This document shows, in pieces, positions 25,933-34,473 of a DNA stretch of 64,000 nucleotides. Below the pieces are notes generated by a model that saw nothing but the letters and a program-made list of their open reading frames with translations, made no database searches and was not told where the DNA came from. How positions within the stretch are numbered: position 1 is the stretch's first letter; each line of letters starts with the position of its first letter. A program made the translations under genes and the position numbers. The stretch covers positions 124,001 through 188,000 of the forward strand of contig NZ_PVEN01000012.1 in NCBI RefSeq assembly GCF_002973525.1. Reading direction: 5' to 3'. The stretch is from Paraburkholderia sp. BL21I4N1. Its GTDB lineage: Bacteria; Pseudomonadota; Gammaproteobacteria; Burkholderiales; Burkholderiaceae.

Positions 25933-26835
25933 ATGCCCCTGCTCAATCGACGTCCGCCGCAGTTGCGCCGCTCCTGGCTGTTTCTGGCCGGCGCCGACCG
26001 CGAAACACTCCTCGCCGGTCCGCAGACCGGCGCCGACGTCCTCGTTCAGGAACTCGAGACCTTCACGCCGCCGGCACGCCGGCCGGAAGCGCACCGTATC
26101 GCGGGCGAAGTCCTGAAATGCTGGCGTGACGCCGGCGTGCTGACCTCCGTGCGCGTGAACCCGCTCGACAGCGGCGGCGTGGACGATCTGCGCGCCGTCA
26201 TGCGCAGCCGGCCGGACATCATCATGATGTCGTTCGTGTCGACGCCCGAGCAGGTCGTCGCGCTCGACGAAGCGGTCTCGCGCTGCGAAGCGGAGTACGA
26301 CATTCAACCGGGCTCGACCGAACTCGTGCCGAACATCGAATCGCCGCTCGGCGTGGTCAACACCATGGCGATTGCCCGTTGCAGCCGCCGTATTTCCGCC
26401 GTGCTGGTCGGGACCGAAGACATGGTGGCCGATCTCGGCGCCGAACGTACGCACGCTGGCCACGAACTCGATTACGTGCGCTCGCGGTTTCTGCTCGAAT
26501 GCTCGGCCGTCGGCGTCACGGCGATCGACTGTCCCTACAGCTACGCGGACGTCGAAGGCGCGGAGCACGACATGCGCCGCTCGCGCGCGCTCGGCTACAA
26601 GGCCAAGGGCATCGTCAACGCGCCGCTCACGCCGATCGTCAATCGCGTGCTGACGCCGAGTGCGGACGAAGTCGCGCTCGCCCGGCGCGTGATCCAGACC
26701 TTCGACACAGCCCGCGAACAATCGAACGGCAAGCGGGTCGCCGCCGCCGTGGTGGACGGCTTTCTCGCCGAAGTCCCCGACTATCTCGCCGCGCACCGGC
26801 TGCTCGCACGCGCCACGCAATTCGGCCTCGCCTGA
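25933..26835 (+). CDS. HpcH/HpaI (CitE-like) CoA lyase/aldolase family protein
   Basis: A 300-residue TIM-barrel protein of the CitE type: 'RSWLFLAGADRE' start, 'VRVNPLDSGGVDDLRAVM', 'LVPNIESPLGVVN' with the metal-binding Glu, 'VLVGTEDMVADLGAER' and 'AIDCPYSYADVEGAEHDM'. Relatives cleave citramalyl-CoA or malyl-CoA. It opens a five-gene run with only short gaps, so I place it in the proposed biosynthetic cluster. Its role there is not predictable from known tda genes. Confidence 0.83.
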   Translation: MPLLNRRPPQLRRSWLFLAGADRETLLAGPQTGADVLVQELETFTPPARRPEAHRIAGEVLKCWRDAGVLTSVRVNPLDSGGVDDLRAVMRSRPDIIMMSFVSTPEQVVALDEAVSRCEAEYDIQPGSTELVPNIESPLGVVNTMAIARCSRRISAVLVGTEDMVADLGAERTHAGHELDYVRSRFLLECSAVGVTAIDCPYSYADVEGAEHDMRRSRALGYKAKGIVNAPLTPIVNRVLTPSADEVALARRVIQTFDTAREQSNGKRVAAAVVDGFLAEVPDYLAAHRLLARATQFGLA

Positions 26836-26840
26836 ACGAC

Positions 26841-27536
26841 ATGGACACTCGCCTAGTTATGAACGCCTTTGAAAGCCGCCTGAAGTCGCTCAAGACCCTC
26901 GCGGGCGCTCACCAGACCTTCGATACGGACACCGTGCCGGCCACGCCGCACGCGCTGTTCGAGCAGTGGTTCGATGCCGCGGTGGAAGCCGGAGTCAGCG
27001 AACCCCAAGTCATGACGCTCTCCACGGTCGATGCGGACGGCTCACCCGACGCCCGCTCCGTCGTGCTGCTGAACATGGACACGAAAGGCTGGCATTTCGC
27101 GGCCAACGCCACGAGTCCCAAAGGCCGCCAGCTGACGCAACGGCCGGAGGCCGCCATGACGTTTTACTGGCCCGCCACGGCTCAACAGATACGCTTGCGC
27201 GGCAAGGTGCGGCGTCTGTCCGATGAAGCGTGCCGCGCGGATTTCATGGGGCGTCCGGAGCGCTCGCGCGCCAGCATTTTGATCGGCCGGCAGAGCGAAG
27301 TGCTGAACAGCCAGGACGATCTGCGGCATGCGCTGCACGAGCAACTCGCACGCGTCACGGCGCAGCCGGAACTGATGTCGCCGCACTGGGGCATGTACGC
27401 GTTGACGCCGCATCAGGTGGAATTCTGGCAGTCGGACGCCGAGCGCCGTTTCACGCGCTTGCGGTATGTGCGCGTGGGCACCGGCGCGGAAACCGGCGCG
27501 GACGTTTCGTGGGAGCGCAGCCTGCTATGGCCATGA
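26841..27536 (+). CDS. pyridoxamine 5'-phosphate oxidase-like flavoprotein
   Basis: A 231-residue FMN split-barrel protein following the PdxH pattern ('MTLSTVDADGSPDARSVVLLNMDTKGWHF', 'GKVRRLSDE', 'WGMYALTPHQVEFWQ'). Near the C terminus, where E. coli PdxH has Arg197-Leu-His199, this protein has Arg-Phe-Thr, and the ending is LLWP instead of RLAP. It may supply PLP to the adjacent PLP-dependent lyase, or be a pathway oxidase like PhzG. It starts 5 bp after the CitE-like gene and overlaps the next gene by ATGA. Confidence 0.8.
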   Translation: MDTRLVMNAFESRLKSLKTLAGAHQTFDTDTVPATPHALFEQWFDAAVEAGVSEPQVMTLSTVDADGSPDARSVVLLNMDTKGWHFAANATSPKGRQLTQRPEAAMTFYWPATAQQIRLRGKVRRLSDEACRADFMGRPERSRASILIGRQSEVLNSQDDLRHALHEQLARVTAQPELMSPHWGMYALTPHQVEFWQSDAERRFTRLRYVRVGTGAETGADVSWERSLLWP

Positions 27537-28774
27537 GTCACGCTACCCCGGACGCGCCGCCCGCGTCGCCGTACACGCCGCTACTGGACCGGTTCGCCGA
27601 CGCGACCCGGCTCACGCTCGCGGGACGCGACCCCGGCGCGTATCACGGCTTCGTCAATCCGCCGGTCTATCACGGCTCGACCGTATTGAGCCCGACCACG
27701 CACGACCTGTTGCACCGGACCCAGCCGTATATTTACGGCCGGCGCGGCACCCCGACCTCCGACGCGCTCGAACACGCACTGATCGAGCTCGAGGGCGGCG
27801 CCGGCGCGGTGCTGTGTCCTTCGGGGCTGTCCGCCTGCACGCTCGCACTGATGTCGTGTCTCAAGCCCGGCGATCATCTGCTGATGACGGACAGCGTCTA
27901 CGGACCGGTACGACATGCCTGCGACGGCGTGCTGCGGCGCATGGGCATCGACACCACATACTACGACCCGATGCTCGGCGCGGCGCTCGAACCGTTGATC
28001 CGGCCGCGCACCCGCGCGGTCTACGTGGAATCGCCGGGCTCGTACACGTTCGAAGTCCAGGACATCGGCGCGATTGCCCGCGTAGCGCACGCGCATGGCA
28101 TGAGCGTGATCGCCGACAACAGCTGGGCCACGCCGCTGCTGTTCCGGCCGCACGATCACGGCGTCGATCTGTCGATCCAGGCCGGCACCAAATATCTCGT
28201 CGGCCATTCCGACGCGATGCTCGGCACCGTGTCCGCCAACGCCGCCGCCTGGCCTGCGTTGAAGCAGTTGCACGGCGATCTCGGCCTGTGCGTCGGACCG
28301 GACGACCTGTATCTCGCGCTGCGCGGCCTGCGCACGCTGGGGCTGCGTTTGCGCCAGCATCAGGAGAACGCGTATGTCGTGGCGAGCTGGCTCAGGCAGC
28401 AACCCGAAGTGCTCGGCATCCTGTTTCCCGCGTTCGACGATTGTCCTGGTCACGCACTCTGGAAACGCGATTTCAAAGGCACGTCGGGGCTGTTTTCGGT
28501 GATCCTGCATGCCGCGCCCGACGAAGCGCTCGCCGCGTTCCTCGACAGTCTCGAACTGTTCGGTCTCGGCTATTCCTGGGGCGGTTTCGAAAGTCTGGCG
28601 GTGCCGTTCGACCTGCAATCGCAGCGCATCGCGCAGCGCTGGCCGGACGGCAGTATCGGCGTGCGCCTGCATATCGGCCTCGAAGCGCCGGCCGATCTGA
28701 TCGCCGATCTCGCCGCCGGCCTGCAACGCTACGGCGCCGCCTGCCCCGCGCGGGAGGACGCCGCCACATGCTGA
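27533..28774 (+). CDS. cystathionine beta-lyase-type PLP enzyme (C-S lyase)
   Basis: About 413 residues of the Cys/Met-metabolism PLP family: 'YIYGRRGTPTSDALEHALIELEGGAGAVLCPSGLSA', 'VYGPVRHACD', 'VIADNSWATPLLFRPHDHGVDLSIQAGTKYLVGHSDAMLG' with the PLP Lys, and 'SWGGFESLAVPFD'. It would cleave C-S bonds of cysteine conjugates. In tropodithietic acid producers a cystathionine beta-lyase (malY/patB) takes part in sulfur insertion. The start overlaps the PNPOx-like stop; ATG 27527 is an alternative. Confidence 0.88.
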   Translation: MSHATPDAPPASPYTPLLDRFADATRLTLAGRDPGAYHGFVNPPVYHGSTVLSPTTHDLLHRTQPYIYGRRGTPTSDALEHALIELEGGAGAVLCPSGLSACTLALMSCLKPGDHLLMTDSVYGPVRHACDGVLRRMGIDTTYYDPMLGAALEPLIRPRTRAVYVESPGSYTFEVQDIGAIARVAHAHGMSVIADNSWATPLLFRPHDHGVDLSIQAGTKYLVGHSDAMLGTVSANAAAWPALKQLHGDLGLCVGPDDLYLALRGLRTLGLRLRQHQENAYVVASWLRQQPEVLGILFPAFDDCPGHALWKRDFKGTSGLFSVILHAAPDEALAAFLDSLELFGLGYSWGGFESLAVPFDLQSQRIAQRWPDGSIGVRLHIGLEAPADLIADLAAGLQRYGAACPAREDAATC

Positions 28775-29412
28775 CGATCTGGGGAAGACGCAGTTCGTTC
28801 AACGTGCAGAAAGTGCTGTGGCTCGCCGGTGAATTGGAACTTGCTCATCGGCACGTGTCGGTTGGCGGTGAATTCGGCGGCTGCGAAACGGCCGAATTCG
28901 AAGCGCTGAATCCGACCCGGCGTATTCCAGTGATCGAGCTCGACGGCGAGACCGCGTGGGAATCGCACACGATCCTCCGGTTGCTCGCCGCACAGACGCG
29001 TCAGGCGCCGTTCTGGCTCGCCGATCCGTTCGCGCGCTCACATGCCGAGCGCTGGATGGACTGGTGCCAAACCACGCTCGAACCCGATCTGATGACAGGG
29101 CTGTTCTGGGCAATGGTTCGCACACCCGAGTCCGAGCGAAACTGGCCGCTGGTACACGAGAAGAACGCGCGCTGCACCCAGCACTTCCAGATGCTCGACC
29201 GGCTCCTTTCCACGCGGCCGTTTCTGAGCGGCGACGCGTTGGGGTTGGGCGATATTCCGGTCGGCGCGACGCTTTTCCGCTATTTCTCGCTCGACCTCGA
29301 ACGCCCGGCGTTGCCGCATGTCGACGCGTGGTATCGCCGGCTGCAACAACGCCCCGCCTATCGCGAACACGTGATGGTCTCGTTCGAAGCCTTACGCGGC
29401 CGTCCCGGCTGA
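28768..29412 (+). CDS. glutathione S-transferase family protein
   Basis: A 214-residue GST with thioredoxin-like N-domain ('LTIWGRRSSFNVQKVLWLAGELEL', 'LNPTRRIPVIELDGETAWESHTILRLLA') and helical C-domain ('LSGDALGLGDIPVGATLFRYF'). It overlaps the C-S lyase by 7 nt. TdaB of tropodithietic acid biosynthesis is also a GST/beta-etherase homologue, proposed to attach a cysteine-containing thiol to the ring precursor. I propose the same role here. Confidence 0.87.
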   Translation: MLTIWGRRSSFNVQKVLWLAGELELAHRHVSVGGEFGGCETAEFEALNPTRRIPVIELDGETAWESHTILRLLAAQTRQAPFWLADPFARSHAERWMDWCQTTLEPDLMTGLFWAMVRTPESERNWPLVHEKNARCTQHFQMLDRLLSTRPFLSGDALGLGDIPVGATLFRYFSLDLERPALPHVDAWYRRLQQRPAYREHVMVSFEALRGRPG

Positions 29413-29435
29413 TCCCTTCAAAACGCCTATCCACC

Positions 29436-30275
29436 ATGCTCAATTCACACGACGCACCGGGCCATGCGGCCGGCACTTCCGGCACTTCACCAGGCCGGAT
29501 TCTCATCGTGCTGCATCGCGAGCAGTCGAGCCCAGGACGGGTTGGCCGTCTGCTGCTGCAACGCGGCTACGAACTCGACATTCGCCGCCCGCCGCTCGGC
29601 GACCCGTTGCCCACCACGCTGCGTGACCACGCCGGCGCGATGATATTCGGCGGCCCGATGAGCGCCAACGACAACGATGCGTGGATTCGCACCGAAACCG
29701 ACTGGATCGGTGTGGCACTGCGCGAGCAGGCGCCGTTTCTCGGCATCTGCCTCGGCGCCCAGATGATGATTCGTCATCTGGGCGGCAACGTGACGACGCA
29801 TCGGGACGGCCGCGCTGAAATCGGCTACTGGCCGATCAAACCGACGCCGCTCGGGCGCGCGTTGTGCCAATGGCCGGAGCGCGTGTATCAGTGGCACCGC
29901 GAAGGCTTCGACAGTGTCGCGGGGCTCGAACGGCTGGCCGCCGGCGACGCGTTTGAAAACCAGGCGGTGCGTTACGGCCCCGCCGCGTACGGCGTGCAGT
30001 TTCACCCGGAGGTCAGCTATCAGATGATGCGGCGCTGGACCGCCGCCGCCGCGCACAAACTCTCCGCGCCGGGCGCCCAGGATATTCCCACCCAGACTCG
30101 CGAAGCGCATCGGCACGATCGTGCCGGCGTCGCGTGGCTCAACAGTTTTCTGGACACCTGGCTCGCTGGACGTTCTACTGAAACGCTACTAGCTGGCGGC
30201 GAGGCCGGCGGTCATGTCGGTCACGCTGAGCAGGCCGCATTCGATCGCCTTCAGCACCGCCTCATGACGACGTGA
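29436..30275 (+). CDS. class I glutamine amidotransferase-like hydrolase
   Basis: A 279-residue GATase1-domain protein with nucleophile Cys105 in 'FLGICLGAQMM' and His190/Glu192 in 'YGVQFHPEVSYQ', a full catalytic triad. There is no synthetase domain, so it acts alone or with an unknown partner. Plant GGP1 enzymes of this same fold remove the gamma-glutamyl group from glutathione conjugates. Next to a GST, a C-S lyase and a glutamate-cysteine ligase, that activity is an attractive inference. It overlaps the convergent LuxR gene by 87 nt. Confidence 0.83.
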   Translation: MLNSHDAPGHAAGTSGTSPGRILIVLHREQSSPGRVGRLLLQRGYELDIRRPPLGDPLPTTLRDHAGAMIFGGPMSANDNDAWIRTETDWIGVALREQAPFLGICLGAQMMIRHLGGNVTTHRDGRAEIGYWPIKPTPLGRALCQWPERVYQWHREGFDSVAGLERLAAGDAFENQAVRYGPAAYGVQFHPEVSYQMMRRWTAAAAHKLSAPGAQDIPTQTREAHRHDRAGVAWLNSFLDTWLAGRSTETLLAGGEAGGHVGHAEQAAFDRLQHRLMTT

Positions 30276-30935
30276 CACGTTGAACTTGCGGCGGATATTG
30301 TTGAAGTGAAAGTTGATGCAGGACTCGCTCACGTTAAGAATGTGACCGATTTCCCATGAGGTCTTGCCGAACGCGTGCCAGCGCAGACACTCGGTTTCGC
30401 GCCGGCTCAGGCGCGGCACCGCACCGGGTTTGGCATCGAAACCGAACTGGCCGATCGCCTCGCTCGTGATGTCGCGCAGCAACGACAAACGCGGCAGGCG
30501 CCGCAGGCAATGTTCATAGGTGAGCGCGTATTCGTCGTGTACCGCGCACGTCAGCATGCCCACCTCGCCCTTCAATCCATAGAGCGGCAACGTGACGCCA
30601 CGATTCAGGCCAAACGCGCTCGCTTCGTCATGAAACTCGCGCTGCGCCGGCGCGACGAAAAAATCCGGGTCCCAGATCAGCGGCATACGCGATCTGAAAC
30701 AATGTTTGAGCAGCGGATCGATCTGATCGAACGAGCGCTCGCGATAACGCTGCTCCCATTCCGGCTCGCAGTTGCTCCACATATGGGCCGCGCTGAAAGA
30801 CACGCCCTGCGACGGCAGCACCGCGAGCACCACCTTGTCGAAGCCCATTTTCGCGGTCGCGTCGAGAATACGGTTGCGTAACGCGCACTCGTCGGTCGGC
30901 ACGAGCAAATCCAAGACATCATTCTGGCCGTTCAT
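30189..30935 (-). CDS. LuxR-type quorum-sensing regulator (solo)
   Basis: A 248-residue LuxR protein. The N-terminal autoinducer domain keeps the key residues in register with TraR: Trp60, Tyr64, Asp73-Pro74, Trp88 and a Gly in 'FGLNRGVTLPLYG'. The C-terminal HTH reads 'LSRRETECLRWHAFGKTSWEIGHILNVSESCINFHFNNIRRKF'. It should therefore bind an acyl-homoserine lactone. No luxI is present, so it is a solo in this window. Its place inside the cluster suggests cell-density control of product formation. Confidence 0.88.
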   Translation of the reverse strand: MNGQNDVLDLLVPTDECALRNRILDATAKMGFDKVVLAVLPSQGVSFSAAHMWSNCEPEWEQRYRERSFDQIDPLLKHCFRSRMPLIWDPDFFVAPAQREFHDEASAFGLNRGVTLPLYGLKGEVGMLTCAVHDEYALTYEHCLRRLPRLSLLRDITSEAIGQFGFDAKPGAVPRLSRRETECLRWHAFGKTSWEIGHILNVSESCINFHFNNIRRKFNVSRRHEAVLKAIECGLLSVTDMTAGLAAS

Positions 30936-31026
30936 TCGTATACTCCGGTTTTTTCTGTTCGTTCTGGTGTACTGATATAACCGTCCCGAGCATCTCGCAG
31001 CCCTGTTGCCAATCGGAACGGCGGCG

Positions 31027-31440
31027 TTAGTCTCCCGTTTCCGACAGCAGTTGCCTACCTATCTGCTTGGCATCGTCGAGCGTGGCGACCGCTTCGAGCG
31101 GAATGCCGAAGGCTTTCGAGATCGCCGCCGCGCCGGCCTTCGACTCTTCACGCTCACGTTCGTCGGGTTCGACCGTAATCAAGGCCTTGCACACTTGCGA
31201 CAGCGCGTCGCGATTCGCCTTGAGCCACAGGCCACGCTGTTTGCGATCTTCGTGCGTTTCCTCGGGGCGTGGCGAGACGAACAGCAGCACGAAGTGCTCG
31301 CCGCTTTTCAACAGCGCATTCATGTCCTGCTCCCAGGCCACTGCGTAACCGGGCGCGATGGCGTCGTTGCGGGCGATCACCAGCGGGAATTCCGACAGAT
31401 CGAACACGGCGGATGTCATCGGTTCATGGCTCAGATTCAT
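31027..31440 (-). CDS. conserved hypothetical protein downstream of emrB
   Basis: A 137-residue soluble alpha/beta protein with 'FPLVIARNDAIAPGYAVAWEQDMNALLKSGEHFVLLFVSPRPEE' followed by a charged helical half. No family is recognised with confidence. It is the fourth gene of the nodT-emrA-emrB operon, so a role in export, self-protection or regulation is possible. Confidence 0.6.
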   Translation of the reverse strand: MNLSHEPMTSAVFDLSEFPLVIARNDAIAPGYAVAWEQDMNALLKSGEHFVLLFVSPRPEETHEDRKQRGLWLKANRDALSQVCKALITVEPDEREREESKAGAAAISKAFGIPLEAVATLDDAKQIGRQLLSETGD

Positions 31441-31549
31441 GATTCAGGTTCCTCATGCAGGTTGAAAAAAAACTTCATCGAGCGGGTGCACCGGCATTCG
31501 ACGCCCGGCGCACCCGCGCCTCATTGCTTTATCGCTTCATTGTTTTGTC

Positions 31550-33106
31550 TCAACGCTTCGCCCCGGCGGGCGCACCGCCAGCTGGCCTCGGCCCGAACGG
31601 CGGTTTCGCCAGCCAGACCAGCACGATCACCGCGATGTACACCCAGCCCAACGCGAACGCGACGTCGTTGAACGAGATCTGATAGGCCTGCGAGTCGATC
31701 ATGCGGTCGAGCAGTTGATAGCCAGTTTGCGAATTGCCCTGCCCCAGCACGCGCAACTGTTGACGTACCGCCGGGTCGAACACGCTGATGCTCTCGGTGA
31801 TCTGCGCGTGATGCTGCACCGCGCGGCGCTCCCACAGGAACGACGTGATCGACACCGCGAAGCTCGCGCCGAGCGTGCGCAGAAAAGTCGACAGGCCGGA
31901 GCCCGCGGCGATCTCGTCGGGCTTCAGATCCGACAGCAGAATGCTGTTGATCGGCATGATGAACAGCGCGAGCCCGAGGCCTTGCAGCAACTGAATCATT
32001 GCGATGTGCTCGAAGTCCACGTCGAGAAAGAACTGGGACCGTAGAAACGACGCGCAGCCCAGAATGCCGAACGCCATGCACACCAGCAGGCGCATGTTGA
32101 AGCGCGGCGCGTACTTGCCCATGAACGGCGTGAGCAGGACCGGAATGATCCCCATCGGCGCGGCCGCGACACCGGCCCAAAAAGCCGTATAGCCGAGCGT
32201 GCGTTGCAGCCATTGCGGCACGATCACGTTGACCGCAAAGAACGCCGAATACGCCAGCACCAGCGTCAACGTGCCGGCGGCGAAATTGCGATGCTTGAAG
32301 AGCCGCAGGTTGACGATCGGATTCGGCTCGGTCAACTCCCAGATCAGAAACAGCAGAATGCCGAACGCGGCCACCACCGACATCCACACGATGAAGGTCG
32401 AGTTGAACCAGTCCTCGTCGTTACCCTTGTCCAGCACGATCTGCAATGCGCCGACGCCGAGTATCAGCGCCGCGAGACCGACATAATCGACTTTCGCCTT
32501 CGCGGTGGTCTCGGGCCGCCCCTGCATCTGCGCGTACACCATCGAACACGCGAAGATACCGATCGGCACGTTAATCAGGAACGACCATTCCCACGAGTAG
32601 TTTTCGGTGATCCAGCCGCCGAGCAAGGGCCCCGCGATCGGCGCGACGACGGTCACCATCGCGATCATCGACAGCGCGAAGCCACGCCGCGCCGGGGGAT
32701 AGATCGACAGCATCAGCGCCTGGGTGGTCGGAATCATCGGACCGGCCACGAGACCCTGGAAGGCGCGGAACGCCACCAGTTGCGGCAGGCTGTGCGCGAG
32801 GCCACACAGCAGCGAAGCGAACGTGAACAGCAGCGTCGCCCAGACGAACAGCTTGACCTGACCGAAGCGGCGCACCAGAAAACCGGTGAGCGGCAGCGCG
32901 ATCGCGTTGCTCACCGAAAACGTGGTGATCACCCACGCGCTCTGATTCGTACTCACGCCGAGGTTACCGGCAATGGTAGGCAGCGACACGTTGGCGATGG
33001 TGCCGTCCAGCACTTGCATGAACACGGCCAGCGCAAGACCGAACGTGGTCAGCGGCACGCTGCGGGGCCGGAAATCGCTGCCGGCCACAGCCGCGGGTGC
33101 GCTCAT
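31550..33106 (-). CDS. emrB: DHA2-family MFS drug exporter (EmrB-like)
   Basis: A 518-residue, 14-helix MFS transporter. DHA2 motifs include 'VFMQVLDGTIANVSLPTIAG', 'AWVITTFSVSNAIALPLTGFLVRRFG', 'FRAFQGLVAGPMIPTTQALML' and motif C 'VAPIAGPLLGGWITENYSWEWSFLINVPIG'. It works with the EmrA-like adaptor and the NodT-like channel encoded just upstream, forming a proton-driven tripartite pump across both membranes. Start codon overlaps the emrA stop (ATGA). Likely exporter of, and resistance to, the cluster product. Confidence 0.93.
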   Translation of the reverse strand: MSAPAAVAGSDFRPRSVPLTTFGLALAVFMQVLDGTIANVSLPTIAGNLGVSTNQSAWVITTFSVSNAIALPLTGFLVRRFGQVKLFVWATLLFTFASLLCGLAHSLPQLVAFRAFQGLVAGPMIPTTQALMLSIYPPARRGFALSMIAMVTVVAPIAGPLLGGWITENYSWEWSFLINVPIGIFACSMVYAQMQGRPETTAKAKVDYVGLAALILGVGALQIVLDKGNDEDWFNSTFIVWMSVVAAFGILLFLIWELTEPNPIVNLRLFKHRNFAAGTLTLVLAYSAFFAVNVIVPQWLQRTLGYTAFWAGVAAAPMGIIPVLLTPFMGKYAPRFNMRLLVCMAFGILGCASFLRSQFFLDVDFEHIAMIQLLQGLGLALFIMPINSILLSDLKPDEIAAGSGLSTFLRTLGASFAVSITSFLWERRAVQHHAQITESISVFDPAVRQQLRVLGQGNSQTGYQLLDRMIDSQAYQISFNDVAFALGWVYIAVIVLVWLAKPPFGPRPAGGAPAGAKR

Positions 33107-34473
33107 TTCACGCTCGCCGCGGCATGAGCGACCGGCAGGTTGTCGTGGATCACCTGGTCGACCAGCGCATTCGCGAGCTGTAACTGGCGTCGATACAGAT
33201 CGCTGCTGAACAGGGGTTCGCTGGGCGGCTGATGCGCCAGCATCGCGCCGTCGCGATTGTGCAGATCGACGCTGGCGTGCATCGACAGGCCAATTCGTAG
33301 CGGATGCTTTTCCAGTTGTTCCGGATCGGTGAACTCGATTCGCACCGGCAGGCGCTGCACGATCTTGATCCAGTTGCCGGTGGCATTTTGCGCGGGCAGC
33401 AACGCGAACGCGCTGCCGGTGCCGACGCCCAGCGCCTGCACCTTGCCGCTATAGCGCACGCTGCCGCCGTACAGATCCGAACGCAGTTCGACCGGCTGAC
33501 CGATGCGCATCTCCGAGACCTGCTTTTCGGTGAAGTTGGCGTCCACCCAGACTTGCCGCAGCGGCACCACGGCCATTAACGGGGTGCCCGGCTGCACGCG
33601 CTGACTCAATTGCACCGTGCGTTTCGCGACGTAGCCGGTGACCGGCGTGACCAGCGTGGCGCGCGCGTTTTCCAGATAGGCGGCGCGCAAGCGCGCGGCG
33701 GCCGTTTGCACATCCGGATGCGACGCCACGGCCGTATCGTCCACCAGCGCCTTGCTGGTCTGATACTGCTGCTGCAGATTCGCCAGCGCGCTTTGTGCGC
33801 CGACAAACGCGCTTTGCGCCGACACCAGCGTGTCACGGGCATGCGCCAGCTCTTCCGCCGAAATCGCACCCGAGCGGCCGAGATCGCGGCGGCGTTCGTA
33901 GTCGGCACGGGCTTTGTCGAGCGATGTGCGGCGCGCGTCGACTTCCGCCTGCGAGCCCTCGAGACTGTCGTGCAAGCCGCGTTCGTTGCTGTACAGCCCG
34001 CGCACCTTGCGCACCGAACCGGCCAGCGCGGCCTGCGCGCCGGCCAGTTCGACTTCGGTATCGCTCGGGTCGAGCTTCACCAGCGTGTCGCCGCTGCGCA
34101 CGAGGTCGCCGTCGTCGGCGCCGATCGACACCACCGTGCCCTGCACCTGCGGCGTGATCTCGACGATATTGCCTTGCACGTAGGCGTTATCCGTCGCCTC
34201 GTACCACTGACCGACCAGGAAGTGCCACACGAGCCACACGCCGATGCCGATCGCGAACACAGCGACCAGCAGGCGCAGCAGCAGCTTGCGACGCCCGGAA
34301 GCCGGCGGCGTCGGACTGCCGCCCGTGCCACCCGAGCCGCCCGGCGTGGGACCCGGCGCAGCGCCACCCGGCGTCGGCTTCGCCGGTTCGGGCGCGGCGC
34401 CCGGACGCAGCGCGGTTTGATTCGCAGGCGCGGTGGCCTGACCTACGGGTTCGAGAATTTTTTCGCTGCTCAT
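33103..34473 (-). CDS. emrA: HlyD/EmrA-family periplasmic adaptor
   Basis: A 456-residue membrane-fusion protein: a Pro/Gly/Thr-rich cytosolic N terminus, one membrane helix at about 65-88 ('LLLRLLVAVFAIGIGVWLVWHFLV'), a biotinyl-lipoyl half-motif 'ATDNAYVQGNIVEITPQVQGTV', a long coiled coil (about 150-250) and the barrel 'ATLVTPVTGYVAKRTVQLSQRVQPGTPLMAVVPL'. Overlaps both neighbours by ATGA. Confidence 0.93.
   Translation of the reverse strand: MSSEKILEPVGQATAPANQTALRPGAAPEPAKPTPGGAAPGPTPGGSGGTGGSPTPPASGRRKLLLRLLVAVFAIGIGVWLVWHFLVGQWYEATDNAYVQGNIVEITPQVQGTVVSIGADDGDLVRSGDTLVKLDPSDTEVELAGAQAALAGSVRKVRGLYSNERGLHDSLEGSQAEVDARRTSLDKARADYERRRDLGRSGAISAEELAHARDTLVSAQSAFVGAQSALANLQQQYQTSKALVDDTAVASHPDVQTAAARLRAAYLENARATLVTPVTGYVAKRTVQLSQRVQPGTPLMAVVPLRQVWVDANFTEKQVSEMRIGQPVELRSDLYGGSVRYSGKVQALGVGTGSAFALLPAQNATGNWIKIVQRLPVRIEFTDPEQLEKHPLRIGLSMHASVDLHNRDGAMLAHQPPSEPLFSSDLYRRQLQLANALVDQVIHDNLPVAHAAASVK

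Noticed and set aside
26841-27536. Phenazine biosynthesis (PhzG) as an explanation for the PNPOx-like gene and DAHP synthase
   Set aside because: No phzA/B, D, E or F counterparts are present; the set of partners fits a tropone-type pathway better.
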